64,000 nt of DNA from Agapanthus africanus (taxonomy: Eukaryota; Streptophyta; Magnoliopsida; Asparagales; Amaryllidaceae). A program made the position numbers and the translations under genes. Location of the stretch: contig CM057338.1 of the NCBI GenBank assembly GCA_030015575.1, positions 834,202,353 through 834,266,352 on the forward strand, in the 5' to 3' direction. Under the pieces are notes generated by a model. That model saw nothing but the letters and a program-made list of their open reading frames with translations. It was not told where the DNA came from and searched no databases. This document shows, one piece after another, positions 1 to 11,943 of the stretch (its first letter is position 1; every line of letters starts with the position of its first letter).

Positions 1-184
1 CCGCATATTATTTATTCTTGACTCGTTTATTTTGGCCTATGGACATGTGTTAGATAGTTTATTATTGTTCCCGATATCTCTACAGCCGTAATGTGACTGT
101 GGAGGGATTTTTCCTATCCACAGATAGCATGGTTGGTTCTGTCACATGCCGATCTTAGCGCACTTTGGGAAGCGGGGCGTGACA
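1..184 (+). repeat. 3' tail of the 5' LTR of the chromovirus
   Basis: Aligns without gaps to 6839-7022, and both copies end in GGGAAGCGGGGCGTGACA, which fixes the LTR edge. The rest of this LTR lies left of the window. Confidence 0.9.
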
Positions 185-193
185 GGGTTTGTT

Positions 194-206
194 TGGTATT
201 AGAGCC
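194..206 (+). other. Primer-binding site, initiator-Met tRNA type
   Basis: TGGTATTAGAGCC lies 9 bp after the LTR edge and matches the usual plant site TGGTATCAGAGCC at 12 of 13 positions. That site pairs with the 3' end of the initiator methionine tRNA (family knowledge). Confidence 0.75.
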
Positions 207-727
207 ATAAGATTTAGGTTAATGGGGTTTAATTCTTTTGTAGTTGGGTATTGGACCCAATATACGAACCGTAAAATCCGTGATTAGGAACATGTCCTGC
301 CACCTTGTTATCGTGATTCTTGAATCATATCTTTCTCTTGATCCTTGTTTTGGCGATATGCAAACGACTTTGCATCTCGGCTTGAAACCTTTCAGTCCCT
401 TATTGTTTCCCCATGTTCCTTTGATTCTGATACTAGGATTTGGGCGACTTGAACAGAGTTATGTGATTGTACCCATGAACTGCAGCATGGTTACAATGCG
501 GTACTCTATTTAAGTAACTTTGAGTCCTGGTCTTGATTCACTTCTTTGTTCCATGGTCGTCATATTGCCTTGTTTCTCTTGCTTTCCAGTTCATGTTTTA
601 TCGCAAGCTTGAATCCTGTTTACCGTGTTTATCTTCTTCAGTGTTTGGCTTCAGGTGAAATCGTTTCAGGTATCCTACTTGTTCTTGTCTTTCCCGCATT
701 AGAATTATTCAATTCTGGTGCATCCCT
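207..727 (+). other. Leader of the chromovirus, no gag recognised
   Basis: About 520 bp between the primer site and the protease end. Several short open frames occur, but none shows a capsid-like stretch or a zinc knuckle. A complete member of this lineage would have about 1.5 to 2 kb of gag and protease here, so the element lacks most of its front part. Confidence 0.6.
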
Positions 728-3700
728 TTGTTTGAAGTTGTCTTGGGAATGGATTTTCTCGGCACTTTCCACGCTCACATTGATTGTAGGACAAAGAAAG
801 TGATTTTCCATATTCCCGGACATCCGGAGTTTATTTTTGCTGGAGGAAGCAGTTCTGTCGGGCCAGTCGAGTTTAGGGCTAGGCCGACAAACAATGTTCT
901 TTCATCGATGGAAGTTAATAAGGAGGAAGCGCCAGGTATAGTTCGAGATTTCATGGACGTGTTTGAGGACATCTCGGGTTTACCGCCAAAACGAGATGTG
1001 GAGTTCGCGATCGATCTTGTTCCTGGTGTAGCGCCAATCTCAAAGGCGTACTATCTGATGGCACCAGTGGAGTTGGATGAAGTAAAGAAGCAGGTTACCG
1101 AATTGCTAGAGAAGGGTTGAATTCGCAGCAGCAATTCACCTTGGGGAGCTCCAGTTCTTCTAGTAATGAAGAAAGATGGCACAAGAAGGATGTGCATCGA
1201 TTATCGAGAATTAAACCAGGTGACTATTAAGAACAAGTACCTGATCCCTCGCATTGGCGAATTGTTCGAGCAGCTTAGTGGCGCGAGGGTATTCTCGAAG
1301 CTGGATTTGCATTCCGGATATCATCAGGTCCGAGTTAAATCAGAAGATATTTGCAAGACTGTGTTCCGAACTCGGTATGGACATTACAAATATTTAGTGA
1401 TGCCATTCGGAGTCACGAATGCACCGGCAATATTTATGGACTTGATAACCGAATATTTTCACCGTTCTTGGACCAGTTTATAGTGGTGTTCGTCGATGAT
1501 ATTCTGGTCTACTCAAGGAGCCTAGAAGAGCATGCAGAACACTTGAAGATCGCACTGCAGACATTGAGGCAAGGAAGATTTTATGCAAAGATGAGCAAGT
1601 GCGAGATTTGGCTTGAAGAAGTGAAGCTTTGGGGCATATCGTATCCGGAGATGGAATCGCCGTTGATCCCGAGAAGATTGCAGCAGTTCAAAATTGGCTG
1701 ATTCCGAAGAACGTAGAAGAGATCAGAAGTTTTCTTGGACTTGCCGGCTATTACAGAAGGTTCGTGGAGAATTTTTCTCGTTTGGCTGAGCCTTTGACCA
1801 AGCTTACACGCAAGGAAGTACCATTTGTGTGGACGGATAAGTGTGCGTCAGCTTTTTAGGTATTGAAGCAGAGATTGATAACTGCTCCAATTTTGACCGT
1901 ACCAGACAGTTCCGGAGGATTGGTGATTCACAGCGACGTATCTGGGAAAGGATTGGGATGTGTTTGATGCAGCATGGGAAGGTTATAGTTTACGCGTCGA
2001 GACAGTTGAAGACCCATGAGAAGAATTACCCAACTCATGATTTGGAGCTAGCAGCTGTGATTTTCGTTTTGAAGATTTGGAGACACTACTTATTGGGCGA
2101 AAGTGTCAAAGTTTTCACTGATCACAAAAGCTTGAAGTATGTGTTCACACAGAAGGAGCTTAATATGAGGCAACGTAGATGGTTGGGGCTGATGGCTGAC
2201 TATGATCTTGATCGTAAATACTATCCGGGGAAAGTTAATGCTGTGCCGGATGCGCTTAGTCGGTTTTCAGTAATTCAGATTTTGACTGCACAGAAGGAAT
2301 TTATTGAAGATTTTCGAAGATTCGAATTGGAGATCGTGCTACCGCATTCTTCGGGATAGTTGATGCAGCTGCAAGTACAATCGTCGTTGATCGAAAATAT
2401 TAAAGCAGCGCAATTGGAGGACCGTAGATTGCAAAAGTTTCGAGAACAGGTTGAAGCTGGACTTCGAACGGACTTGTTGATTCATGAAGATAGTTCGTTG
2501 CGATATGGTAGTCGTTTGTGTGTGCCAAAAGGAGATATTCACGAAGAAGTTATGAAGGAGGCACACAGCTCCGCATATTCCGTACATCCAGGAGGCACGA
2601 AGATGTACAGAGATCTACGACAGCATTTCTGGTGGGAAGGCATGAAACGGGAGATTGCCCGTTTTGTAGCGAAATGCTCGGTGTGTCAGCAAGTTAAGGC
2701 TGAACATCAAAGGATTACTGGTTTATTGCAACAACTTCCGATTCCTCAATAGAAGTGGGAACATATAACCATGGATTTCGTGACGGCTTTACCGCGGAGT
2801 CCAAAAGGCAACAATGCAGTTTGGGTAATTGTTGATCGATTGACCAAGGCAGCTCATTTCATTCCATTTCGTGTTGGTCAATCAACAGAAGCTTTGGCAG
2901 AACGGTACATGCAGGAGATTGTAAGATTGCATGGAGTACCGGAAAGCATCGTGTCCGACCGTGACACCCGTTTCTTATCACACTTATGGAGGAGCTTACA
3001 GGAAAGTTTGGGGACTCGATTGAAGTTTAGTACAGCTTATCATCCTCAGACAGATGGCCAGTATGAGAGAACGATCCAAACTCTTGAAGACATGTTGAGA
3101 GCTTGCATGTTAGACTTCAAGGGTTCATGAGAGGATCATCTACACTTGGTGGAGTTTTCTTACAATAACAGTTTCCAGGAGACTATTCAGATGGCTCCAT
3201 TTGAAGCATTATAAGGTCATAGGTGTCGTTCACCTATTTGTTGGGACGATGTTGGAGAATGAAGATTGTTGAGACCGGATTTGATCGTGCAAACAGTGAA
3301 GAAAGTTAATACTATCCGGAAACATATGAAGGCAGCGCAAGATCGGCAGAATAGTTGGGCCAATACATCGAGAAGACCTCTAGAGTTCACTGTTGGTGAT
3401 TTGGTATTCTTGAAGATATCACCGACTAGAGGGGTGATTTGTTTTGGGAGTCGAGGAAAGCTTAGTCCTCGATTCGTTGGACTTTTCGAGATTTTGGAGC
3501 GTGTTGGAGAAGTGAAGTATCGATTGGCGTTACCGCAATCTTTGGCGAATGTTCATGACATGTTTTATGTATCTCAACTCCGAAAATATGTTCGAGATGA
3601 AACACACGTGCTGGATCATTCGAAGCTGATTGTACGTGAAGATTTGACTTTTGAGGAGCGACCGATATCGATTGTGAATCGAAGAGAAAAGGTTCTTAAG

Positions 3701-3772
3701 AACAAGGTTATCCCTCTTGTACTTGTTTCTTGGGAAATCGCTCGCATGGAGAATCAACTTGGGAACGAGTAG
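728..3772 (+). pseudogene. Chromovirus pol remains: PR end, RT, RNase H, INT, chromodomain-like tail
   Basis: Protein-level traces in order: end of protease at about 730-850 (LGMDFLGTFHAHIDC); reverse transcriptase at about 1150-1860 ([50 protein letters not shown]); RNase H at about 1960-2280 ([37 protein letters not shown]); integrase zinc domain at about 2570-2710 (CSVCQQVKAEH); integrase core at about 2770-3130 (MDFVTALPRSPKG, VSDRDTRFLS, YHPQTDGQYERTI); GPY-like and chromodomain-like tail at about 3380-3770. It would have copied and integrated the element; it is spread over several frames with roughly eight to ten breaks and cannot be active. Assignment to Ty3/gypsy is certain, to Tekay/Del likely. 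Confidence 0.92.
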
Positions 3773-4450
3773 ATGAAATTCGGCAGAAGTTTCCACATCT
3801 ATTCTTGTAGTTTCTTGATTGTCTATCCCTTCTTGTTCTTGGAATTTCGAGGAAGAAATTCTTTTGTAGTTGGAGATAATGTAACAACCTAGTTCATTTA
3901 TACCAATTCCAGTTCCCGTATTTACTTATCTGTGGTATTTTCTTGATTTATCGTGTTTTAGGTACGAATGGTATTTTACATTTTACTTTGCATTCGACCC
4001 GATCCGCTTGCTTGAGCTTGTTTGATTTATATTTATAGATTATCCTGATTTGTTACGTAGACTGGTGCATTTTCATGTTTAGTGCATACCGGCATTTTAT
4101 CTGGTATTGCATCTTTTATCATATAACATTTTAGGTAACGTAAGATAATTTAAAATTACTTAATCTGGTCTGCATGATACCCCTAACCCCGTGGTAGCAT
4201 CCGCGCATCTTGTTCTCGTCCCGTTCAGTGAAACAGACGTGTTTGGATGGCTACGCGCATGTACGTGCATCCGTTCTTGGGGGTATACTTTTTCGTTACT
4301 TGAGCATTCATTTTGAATTTTGAAAGTCGCATATATTTTTCATATTTTAAATCTGAATTTTTAGACCCGACCCGGGGGTGTTTTGGAGTAAATCTGAATT
4401 TGCCAAAAATCTCAAAACGTACTAATATTATATTAATATTTTATTCTAAC

Positions 4451-4458
4451 TATAAATA
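4451..4458 (+). promoter_or_regulatory. TATA box of the chromovirus LTR
   Basis: TATAAATA about 570 bp into the LTR, in AT-rich DNA, followed 80 to 100 bp downstream by pyrimidine-rich sequence (TCTCTCTCTCTC) of the sort found at plant transcription starts. It is the best core promoter candidate in this LTR; the start site itself is not determined. Confidence 0.5.
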
Positions 4459-4599
4459 TAAGTTTGTTTTTTTATACGATTCTTTAAACCAAAATATATT
4501 TCTATATTTTTTTACAACCAATCCAAATCTTCTGATCTCTCTCTCTCTCCCTGCACACATATACATGTATATTTAATCTTTTATTTTATTTATTCAAAA

Positions 4600-5451
4600 A
4601 CCTATACTCACGTACACTCTCTCTCTTCCCTCTCATCTTCTTCTTTCTTTCTCCCTGCCTCGTCCTCGCGAGAACCCACGCTCGCGCCCTTCGCCTCGCC
4701 ACTGATCTCTCCCGTCGGCCCCGTCACCACCCTCATCACCCTTCCTCCTTCTCCTCTTCCTCCCCGCTCCAAACCCCGCAACGACAAACCCAAGAACCCT
4801 ACACTAAACCCACGCCTGCACCCCGCCTGCGTCGCCGTGGCCGGCACCCTCTCGCCACCATCCTCACCGTCGTTGTCTCCATCACTTTACCCTCTTCTAC
4901 CTCACCTCCTACTTCCTTCCCGACGTGAACCCATCTGCAAACCCTAGAACCTCCACTGCACACACCCCGCCGGCGACCACGTCGTCGTCGGCTCATCCTC
5001 ACCCCGTCGCCACCACCTTCTCTCCCTTCGATGCGAACCATCACCACCTCCTCAAACCCCAGATCTTTTCCCCGCACAGAACCCTAACCCAAGCCTTCGC
5101 CGCGGCCACTGCCATCGCCACGGATCTTGCCGTCGACAGCCCATCATCGTCGTCGTCGTCTCGCATGCCTCGTACCTGTCCAAGACCACCAAAACTCTAG
5201 TCCTCCTCTTCATTCTTCTTCTTCTTCTTTCTTCTTCTTTTTCTTTCTCTTTCACTTTCTTGATTTCACATTTTCCGGTCATCGCCGGAGCCGTGACCGT
5301 CACTGCCTTTCCACACGATTCAGTAGACATCCCCTACCTGCGTGGTCACATTCGTGCATTGCCTGGTCCTGTTCCGTACGTCCGCGTATGCATCGAGACT
5401 TTTACCGACATTGGACGCCGCGTACGCATCCCGTATCGTGATCCGATCGAG
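4600..5451 (+). other. GC- and pyrimidine-rich leader block in the LTR
   Basis: The composition changes sharply here, from AT-rich flanks to C-rich, repetitive sequence (TCTTCTTCTT, CGTCGTCGTC). Both strands show open frames of 80-100 codons rich in Pro, Ser, Thr or Arg, which follow from the composition and match no family I know. The block ends in a strong donor (GAG, then GTAAGTTT at 5452). It looks like a transcribed leader exon, either native to the LTR or captured from a host gene. Confidence 0.4.
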
Positions 5452-6740
5452 GTAAGTTTATCTTGCTACATGCTACATTACATTTTATACATCTATTTTA
5501 ATAAGTATAATATTTGAATTTCAAACCGTGCATCCAAAATACTTGTTTCAAAGTTTTACATGACCGTATGCATCCATTCTTATCATTTCATATCTAGCAT
5601 ATGTAAACCTATCTTGTCGCATATCATACTATAGTATACTGCATCAAATTGAATATAACCATTCACATTGTCTAATTGAACATCGTGCATTAACTAGTTT
5701 ATCATTTAAAGGTTATATGATACCAATTCGCATCCATATCGAATAGAACACATATAGCCGCATTTACCAATCTCATTTATAACCTAATACTGTTGTTGTA
5801 ACACCCCATGTTTAATAAAGTGCATCCTAATTAGTGTAGGAATTATAACTTTAACCCTAATCGATAACTGTGCATCCATATGTTTGAATCTATACCTATT
5901 TGCATACCACATCACATTATTCCATTTTATTGTTACATTGGTACCCCATACTTGTTTTTGTGTACCCATGCTTATTATGGTTTGATTATGAGTACCCACG
6001 TGATACTTGGGCACCCCCTGACATGACTTGATACACTACTATTTGACACGACTTGATACCATGCACTTCTTGACATGATTGATACTTGTACACTACCTGA
6101 CATGACCTGATGTACCACAGCTTGACCTGTTACCAGATCTTGTTACTAATTCCAACAATCTTGACATGTTGTCCCTACGGACATTTCCTGTTGTCTATTC
6201 AGACAAACCTGTACTTGCTTGATCCTGTGTTGGCATTAGCTCCAGATTTATCAATACCTGACTTGAACTTATAACTTGGGGGTATGGGAAAATCAATGAT
6301 GAAATCTGACTTGTAACTCGACAGTTCGATGCCTTTACTGATCAGTCTTACGGGCTAGGCTAGCCCCGGGATGATGCTGCTGACATCATTCGTCGTTACA
6401 TACTACCTTTTACTGCCTTGCGACACGTCTCGGATTCAGCCCGAGAGTCTTAGACCGTGGTCCCGGACACGCACGGCATACTATTGAGTTACATCGATAA
6501 TTCATCAAATTGATTTCAAAGACTTGAGAGTAGATAACCCAATAGACTAGTTTAGATTACTCACTGCACATCACCTGTGCCTTACCCTTCACTGTCAATT
6601 TTTATATTGCTGTTATACCAGTTTTACCGTTCATACTCGTACCTGCATGCCTTGCTACCCCTTGATTATATTATTGCTTGATGTTATGTCGCACTGACGT
6701 CTGGGTTTTGCATGGCCCAGATTCTCTACCTTTGTCACAG
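5452..6740 (+). other. Possible leader intron inside the LTR
   Basis: GTAAGTTT at 5452 is close to a perfect plant donor. TTTGTCACAG with AG at 6739-6740 is a good acceptor after a pyrimidine-rich tract. The interval is AT-rich, like plant introns, and lies between the GC-rich block and the LTR end. Other acceptors could be used; this rests on splice-site appearance alone. Confidence 0.3.
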
Positions 6741-7022
6741 GCTGATCAGGAGTACTTCCGCCGTTAGGCCGAGCAGTGTGGATCCAGTTGGTATCCAGTT
6801 TTACTTTCTAGGTGTTTTGTTTATTGGATCTATTGCTTCCGCATATTATTTATTCTTGACTTGTTTATTTTGGCCTATGGACATGTGTTAGATAGTTTAT
6901 TATTATTCTTGATATCTCTACAGCCGTAATGTGACTGTAGAGGGATTTTTCCTATACACAGGTAGCATGGTTGGCTCTGTCACGTGCCGATCTGAGCGCA
7001 CACTGGGAAGCGGGGCGTGACA

Positions 7023-7345
7023 AACTCATAAAGCTAAAAAAGGCAATAGGCGACCTTGCCACTTCTCGTTACTTTGCCGAGGCCAAACTCGCCGAGTGGG
7101 AACGTCGAGTAGCCAACGCCGAGGCCGTGCTGGAACGTTTCAATGCTCAACGCGATGTTATCCAGCGCCGTCTCGATCGGGTGCTTTTCTCCAACAAGGA
7201 TGAAGAACGGCCAATAGACTAACGGGAGAGGTCTGCACCCGTTATCGAGCGGGTGGTAGCCCTGCATCTCACCCATGTGGAGAAGGCTTCCGCCGAATGT
7301 CGAGATTCAGCTGATCATTTTCTTATCCTCACGGGCCGGAGGCGT
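7023..7345 (+). pseudogene. Coiled-coil coding scrap, like the antisense block of TAT-like elements
   Basis: Directly after the chromovirus LTR the plus strand reads about 65 residues of charged heptad-like sequence (LKKAIGDLATSRYFAEAKL, EWERRVANAEAVLERF, AQRDVIQRRLDRVL), then more degraded traces to about 7345. Composition and pattern resemble the coiled-coil end of the minus-strand block at 61951-62340 of element A. It is probably the tail of such a block from another TAT-like element into which the chromovirus jumped. The resemblance is by eye and no function is claimed. Confidence 0.4.
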
Positions 7346-7616
7346 GACCTTTTTTTCGGTTTGTATCTTTTTGTTGACTTTTGTCAAGCCGAGTGATCCG
7401 CTGTGATCGACCTTCTTTTCCCTGGTCGAGCCGATCAATTTATCGTGATCGGCCTTCCTTTTTATTTATTTAATAACGGTATTAATTAGGATTCTTCTTT
7501 ATCTTCTTGGTTGGTGTGTGCATGTATTTTCACTTTCTATTCGCGGCTTTTGACCTTCGTACATATGTTTCCCTCTTGACCAAGATGCTTATAAATAGGA
7601 GTTGAACCGGCTGTCA
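7346..7616. other. Unassigned AT-rich sequence
   Basis: Contains two loosely repeated phrases (TGTGATCGACCTTC and CGTGATCGGCCTTC) and nothing else I can place. Possibly the untranslated flank of the coiled-coil scrap. Confidence 0.4.
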
Positions 7617-9334
7617 TGTTGGATATAGTGCCTTTAAGGCAATTATAGTAATTGCAAGATAACAATTACGTAATTGAAGGAGGACCTATACGGAGAACAG
7701 TCTTACTCAGGATAATAGTATGCTATTTGGTTTGTCTTTATTTTTCATGTAATGCGTTTTATTCACTATCACGCATCGTTCAGACATGAGATAAATACTT
7801 TAGAATTTTGTTTGACTACCAGGATGATGATGCAGATCATACTAGTGGGGCCTGGGTAGTCGATAAGCACATTTTTAAATGTGTCGTAGGAGTATCGAGA
7901 CTGGGTATCGGTACTCCAGTTTAGACTAGTGTGTACATTTCCTGACCCAGTTGGAGAACGATAGCTGATCTTGTATCTATTGGTGTTTGACACCAAGAAT
8001 TGTATGCATATGCTCATTGGATGAGTTATACTGGACGGACTCACCGAGAACTCCTAGTTGGTAATATACCAATGTTAGACAGTAGTTCTCTGGTGATATG
8101 AGTACGTGATAGTCCTTAGGACATGAGATCGCCATAATGTCTCATGTGTGTTCCGACTATACTTAGACTTCTATCTTACCATGGCTCAAATGAGTCGTGT
8201 AAACAGGTTTTTGTTCGATATAGTCCCGAAACACGTGGAGGCAGTGAGCAGTCGAGGGGATTCGTCTCTCCCAGTATAGGGAGTTAATGTCGCGATGTGT
8301 AGGACATGACTATAACCACAAGTTGGTGGCCACCGTAGTGTAGATAAACTGATTAGTGTTATCAGTTGTATCTCCGGTTGGTTATGAGTCCTCTGTCGCA
8401 CAACTTGTCGAGTTATTGGGGTTTGACAGATTCCAAACTCTAGACCCGATATGCTATACTCTTAGACGAAGAGACTGGACTGTACGGTGACCATCTCTGA
8501 TAGACTTTGCAGTGTTCAGATGAGCTTTCTTGTTGGCATTCTTTCGATCAATACCTGGGTAGCCGTTATATGCAGCTAGTACTGCTGACGTGTTTGTGAG
8601 CTATGGATATGATCCTAACCTACTGCCAGTGAATTGTCGAGTCTTTAGAGTCGCACACAGATGTTTTCCAACACAGGAAAATGATGTAGGGCATATATGA
8701 GGATACGTGAAAGAGTTCGATTAAGCACGTATATGTGATACACGTATATTAATCGGATGTTTTATGATATTAGCCGGTATATATATGATATAACCGGATT
8801 ATTAAATTAAGTGTTGATTTAATAGCTAAATGTATATTTATATATTGATATATTTATATATTAACTAATATCATGCTCACTTTATTATTTTCTTCTCTTT
8901 ATTAATATTTATATTTGATATAAATATTGTAACATGTATATTGATACATATGAGATGGGTGTATAAGACTCATATGATTTAGATGAGAACATTATTAATC
9001 TTTTATTAATTTCAAAAGAGAATGAGTCATAAAAATTGGATGCTTGTAGAGTTCTTTGGGTGTTTTCTATGATGACTCATTTTTTGGATGTTTTTGTTCT
9101 CATCTTGAACCTTATCATCTTACTCTCATTTCCATGGCTATCTCTCTTGAGTTTTTTCTCAAGTAAGAAAATAAAATAAAAGAGAAGAAAATTAGTGAGC
9201 TAATTATTCTATATCTTTTACTAATCATCCTTATCAAGTTTAATTAGTAGGTTGTTTCATTTTTATGAGATCAATTTGAAGTTAAACCTTGTGTTGGAGT
9301 TATCTCAAAGTAGATCATTTTCGGCAAGGAGATC
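7617..9334 (+). repeat. Angela-like copia LTR on plus, right end missing
   Basis: Begins TGTTGGATATAGTGCC, close to the start of D's LTRs (TGTTGGAGATAGTGCC). It shares the order of landmarks seen in C and D: the repeated phrase on tilts of CTTACTC and TAGTATGCTAT, the GGGAGTTAATGTCGCG region, the hairpin repeat with ATATAACC (8785-8830), and near the right end GCAAGGAGATC opposite a GATCTACGTCGAG segment in C. The last few hundred bases of a full LTR are absent, and it abuts the chromovirus-like LTR at 9335. No internal region follows. Confidence 0.7.
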
Positions 9335-11913
9335 TATCACGCCCCGCTTCCCAAAAGACGGTAGCAGGTACGTGACGAGGCCCGCGATATATTTATTTCG
9401 AGAAGGTCATTTCCCGGAATAAATATGCCAAGCGCAATTGAGCAATATAAAATGACAAGAAATTAACATGAGATTTAAACTTTAACAACTTTATTTACAT
9501 TCAACTTGATACACTTACAATACATGAGTTCAACTGAAAGAAAATACAAGAAAAGAAATGCCTAAACAGGTGGCATACATAAACTAAAAAAAAGATAACT
9601 AGTCTAGGCCTAAGTCGCGAACTGATCGTGCTCCTCCTCTGTGGTGTCCACCTCCTCAGTCTCTATAGTATCTGACGAACATTCCAAGAAACAAAGATGA
9701 GTGAAATGCTCGTCAGCGAACTTTCGCTCTGTAAGTCTCTAAGAAATGGGTGTGAAGTATTAAAATATAATGACAGGAAAAATGGATATCATGAAGCAAT
9801 GGACTATATGATATGGTGTTTAAACATGTCATTTAATGTAAACATGGCAATTCTTTTTAACATGCATATATATATATATCATGGCAAAATAATATGAGCA
9901 TGGTATAGCATGGCCGTGTAGTGTAGGTATAGTGAACATGAAGTGCATGTAAGCGTCCTAAAATGTCTCTGCATGGGTAAAATAATTTAACGTAAGTTCA
10001 AGGGTGAATTTCAATCAATCTCAAGAGTGTTCTCGAACCCAACAGGCTGTAATCCAGAGGTAAGAAACCACGGGCCCGAATCAAGTGTTAGTAACGAGAC
10101 TTCAACCTAGTGTTGAAGTATTCCAAACTTAACAGGCTATAATCTAGGAGTAAGGAAACACGGGCCTTCATGATAGCTTGCTTGTATTAGTAGAGATGTA
10201 TTCATGATCTAGGGGGACTCCTGAGATTTCGTTGGATTCACACATAAACCACCCCAACATCCCGTGTGTTCTAGATTACAGTTAAAATTACCAGCCTTGC
10301 TCGAATTCATGAATACATCAAGTTTCAAGATTGAGTTCATGTCAATATCGAGTATTCTTGTCAAGTGTTCATGTATTCGTGTCAAGTTTTCATGTATTCA
10401 TGTCAAGTTGTATTCATGGTTCGAGTCAAGTCGGTTTCAATAGCAGCCATTGTGTTCTGGTATTCATGTTAAGTTCATGTATTTATGTTATATTCAAGTA
10501 TCAAATTCAGGTTCATGTTTGATTCCCAGTTCAAGCTCGAGTTCGAGTTCAAGTTCAAGTTCGAGTTTGGATTCGTGTTTGAGATTAAAGTCAAGTTTAG
10601 GTTTGAGTTTATGTTAAAGTTATAGACGTTTCATGTGAATGGATTTAACCTTTGAAGATCTTAAGTTTAGGAGTAATCGGCAACTGCTGCACATGGACGC
10701 AGGATTTGTGTCTTTTTCCTTAGACAATTTCCATTTGATGACTCCGTTAAGTTGCCTAACCTGAATAGGCAAGCACTCCCTTTCTCCGTCTCCCTTGGGT
10801 TCAAGAGAAATGATACCGCTTAAGCCTATATTAATTCTATAGTCCTTAAAATATTGTTTGCATATTTCGAGGGGTTTTTATGAAAAATATTTTAATATTG
10901 TTTAAAAATAAATTTCGAGGGTGATTAATAACATTTAGGATTTTCATGAGCATGTGTTTTAATTATTGGGGTATTTTAATGATAAAAACCTAGCCTTTAA
11001 AAGTTTATGGTATTTTATTGAAAACTAACCCTTTTTGATAACTTGGTGGTATTTTATTAACAATTTTAATCTTTCTTTTAAAAAATATATTTTCTTAATT
11101 TTCTTTTATTGAAAATACGGATTTATGATTTTTATATAATTTTTTCAAAAATTAGTTTTGTTTAGAAAATTCGCGTTTCTTAAATACTGTTTTTATTTCC
11201 TTTCGAGATCGAATACTCCATGAGGAGTTCGGCATCTCATTATACTATCCCAAGTATGTGCGATAATCTGTACCATCTATTAACGGGTCCCCAAACGAGG
11301 GTTGTAGAGGCGTAATTGCCAAGAATTACAAAATACCGCTTTAAAAGAAACCCGATTTTTTTTGTAAAAGATGTGGTAATTTAATGAAAAGCATATCTTG
11401 AACCAACCATACATATAACGGCATCGTTCTATGGAACCAAAGTGTGCGTGTGGGGTAGGTCATTACCCCGTGAAGTTTTCCTAAAGGTATTGTTTTAAAG
11501 TTATCGAAAATAGATGATAATAAAGTTTGAGATATTTTAATGAAAAGTTCTTTTATATTTGTTTCACATGAGAATTTGGTTAAACTTGAAGCTAAAAGAT
11601 TATAATTGAAGTTACAAGTGGAGTGGTAACATTTGTTTGACCAAAGTATAAAGAAAAATGGAGTTTCAAGTTTAAAAAGAAAGGTATCGGTGGTAACTCC
11701 ACTTTACTGATATGTTTTTTAGGAGATGAGTTGCGATGAAAAGAAAGAGAGTTGGAAGGGAATTATGACCTGGTAATATTTAGAAGGGAGTAAGGAAAAA
11801 GGGACGAGCTTCGCGATGTCTCGGAAGCTCCGGAAACGTCTTCGATCTTCGAAAGAACAAGCTTGGTCGTTAACTCTGAAAGTGTGTCTTACCAGCACCA
11901 CTAGGTTTTTACA
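9335..11913 (-). repeat. Lone chromovirus-like LTR on minus, about 2.58 kb
   Basis: Read on minus it starts TGTAAAAACCTAG and ends GGGAAGCGGGGCGTGATA, matching the edges of the chromovirus LTR (TGTAACAACCTAG and GGGAAGCGGGGCGTGACA). About 1 kb from its 3' edge it has a run of CTTGACATGAATACATGA-type repeats, as that LTR also does. No coding remains are attached, so it is a solo LTR or an LTR cut off by rearrangement. Bases next to the edges (AGATC and AGTAT) do not form a convincing target duplication. Confidence 0.6.
10330..10620. repeat. Low-complexity run of TTCATGT and TTCAAGT words
   Basis: Diverged 7- to 12-bp words (TTCATGTATTC, GTCAAGTT, TTCGAGTTCAAG) repeat through about 290 bp of the minus-strand LTR. 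The same kind of repeat sits at the matching place in the chromovirus LTR. It gives short open frames on plus that are not genes. Confidence 0.7.
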
Positions 11914-11943
11914 AGTATCAAGTATGCAATTTAAAAAAAAACT

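Larger units (their letters stand above)
1..7022 (+). mobile_element. Tekay/Del-like chromovirus (Ty3/gypsy), partial, fossil
   Basis: The order on plus is LTR tail, primer-binding site, protease end, reverse transcriptase, RNase H, integrase, chromodomain-like tail, complete 3' LTR. The domain order and the C-terminal block (ERPISIVNRREKVL, KNKVIPLVLVSW) are those of chromoviruses of the Tekay/Del kind; this is family knowledge. The first 184 bp repeat at 6839-7022 with about 12 differences by hand count (6-7%), which suggests a few million years, from a short sample. No gag was recognised. The pol remains carry roughly eight to ten breaks. The start of the 5' LTR, and so the target duplication, lie outside the window. 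Confidence 0.88.
3880..7022 (+). repeat. 3' LTR of the chromovirus, about 3.14 kb
   Basis: Starts TGTAACAACC after a purine-rich stretch (TTGGAGATAA) and ends GGGCGTGACA. The 184 bp at the right end match the window start. It is long even for this lineage. Inside are a TATA-like box, a GC- and pyrimidine-rich block, a good splice donor, and a run of diverged CTTGACATGA-type repeats at about 5990-6250. Confidence 0.9.

Noticed and set aside
4925-5517. Overlapping frames of 85-105 codons on both strands in the GC-rich block.
   Set aside because: Composition-driven, with low-complexity Ser/Pro or Arg/Gly runs. No domain recognised, and the block lies within an LTR.
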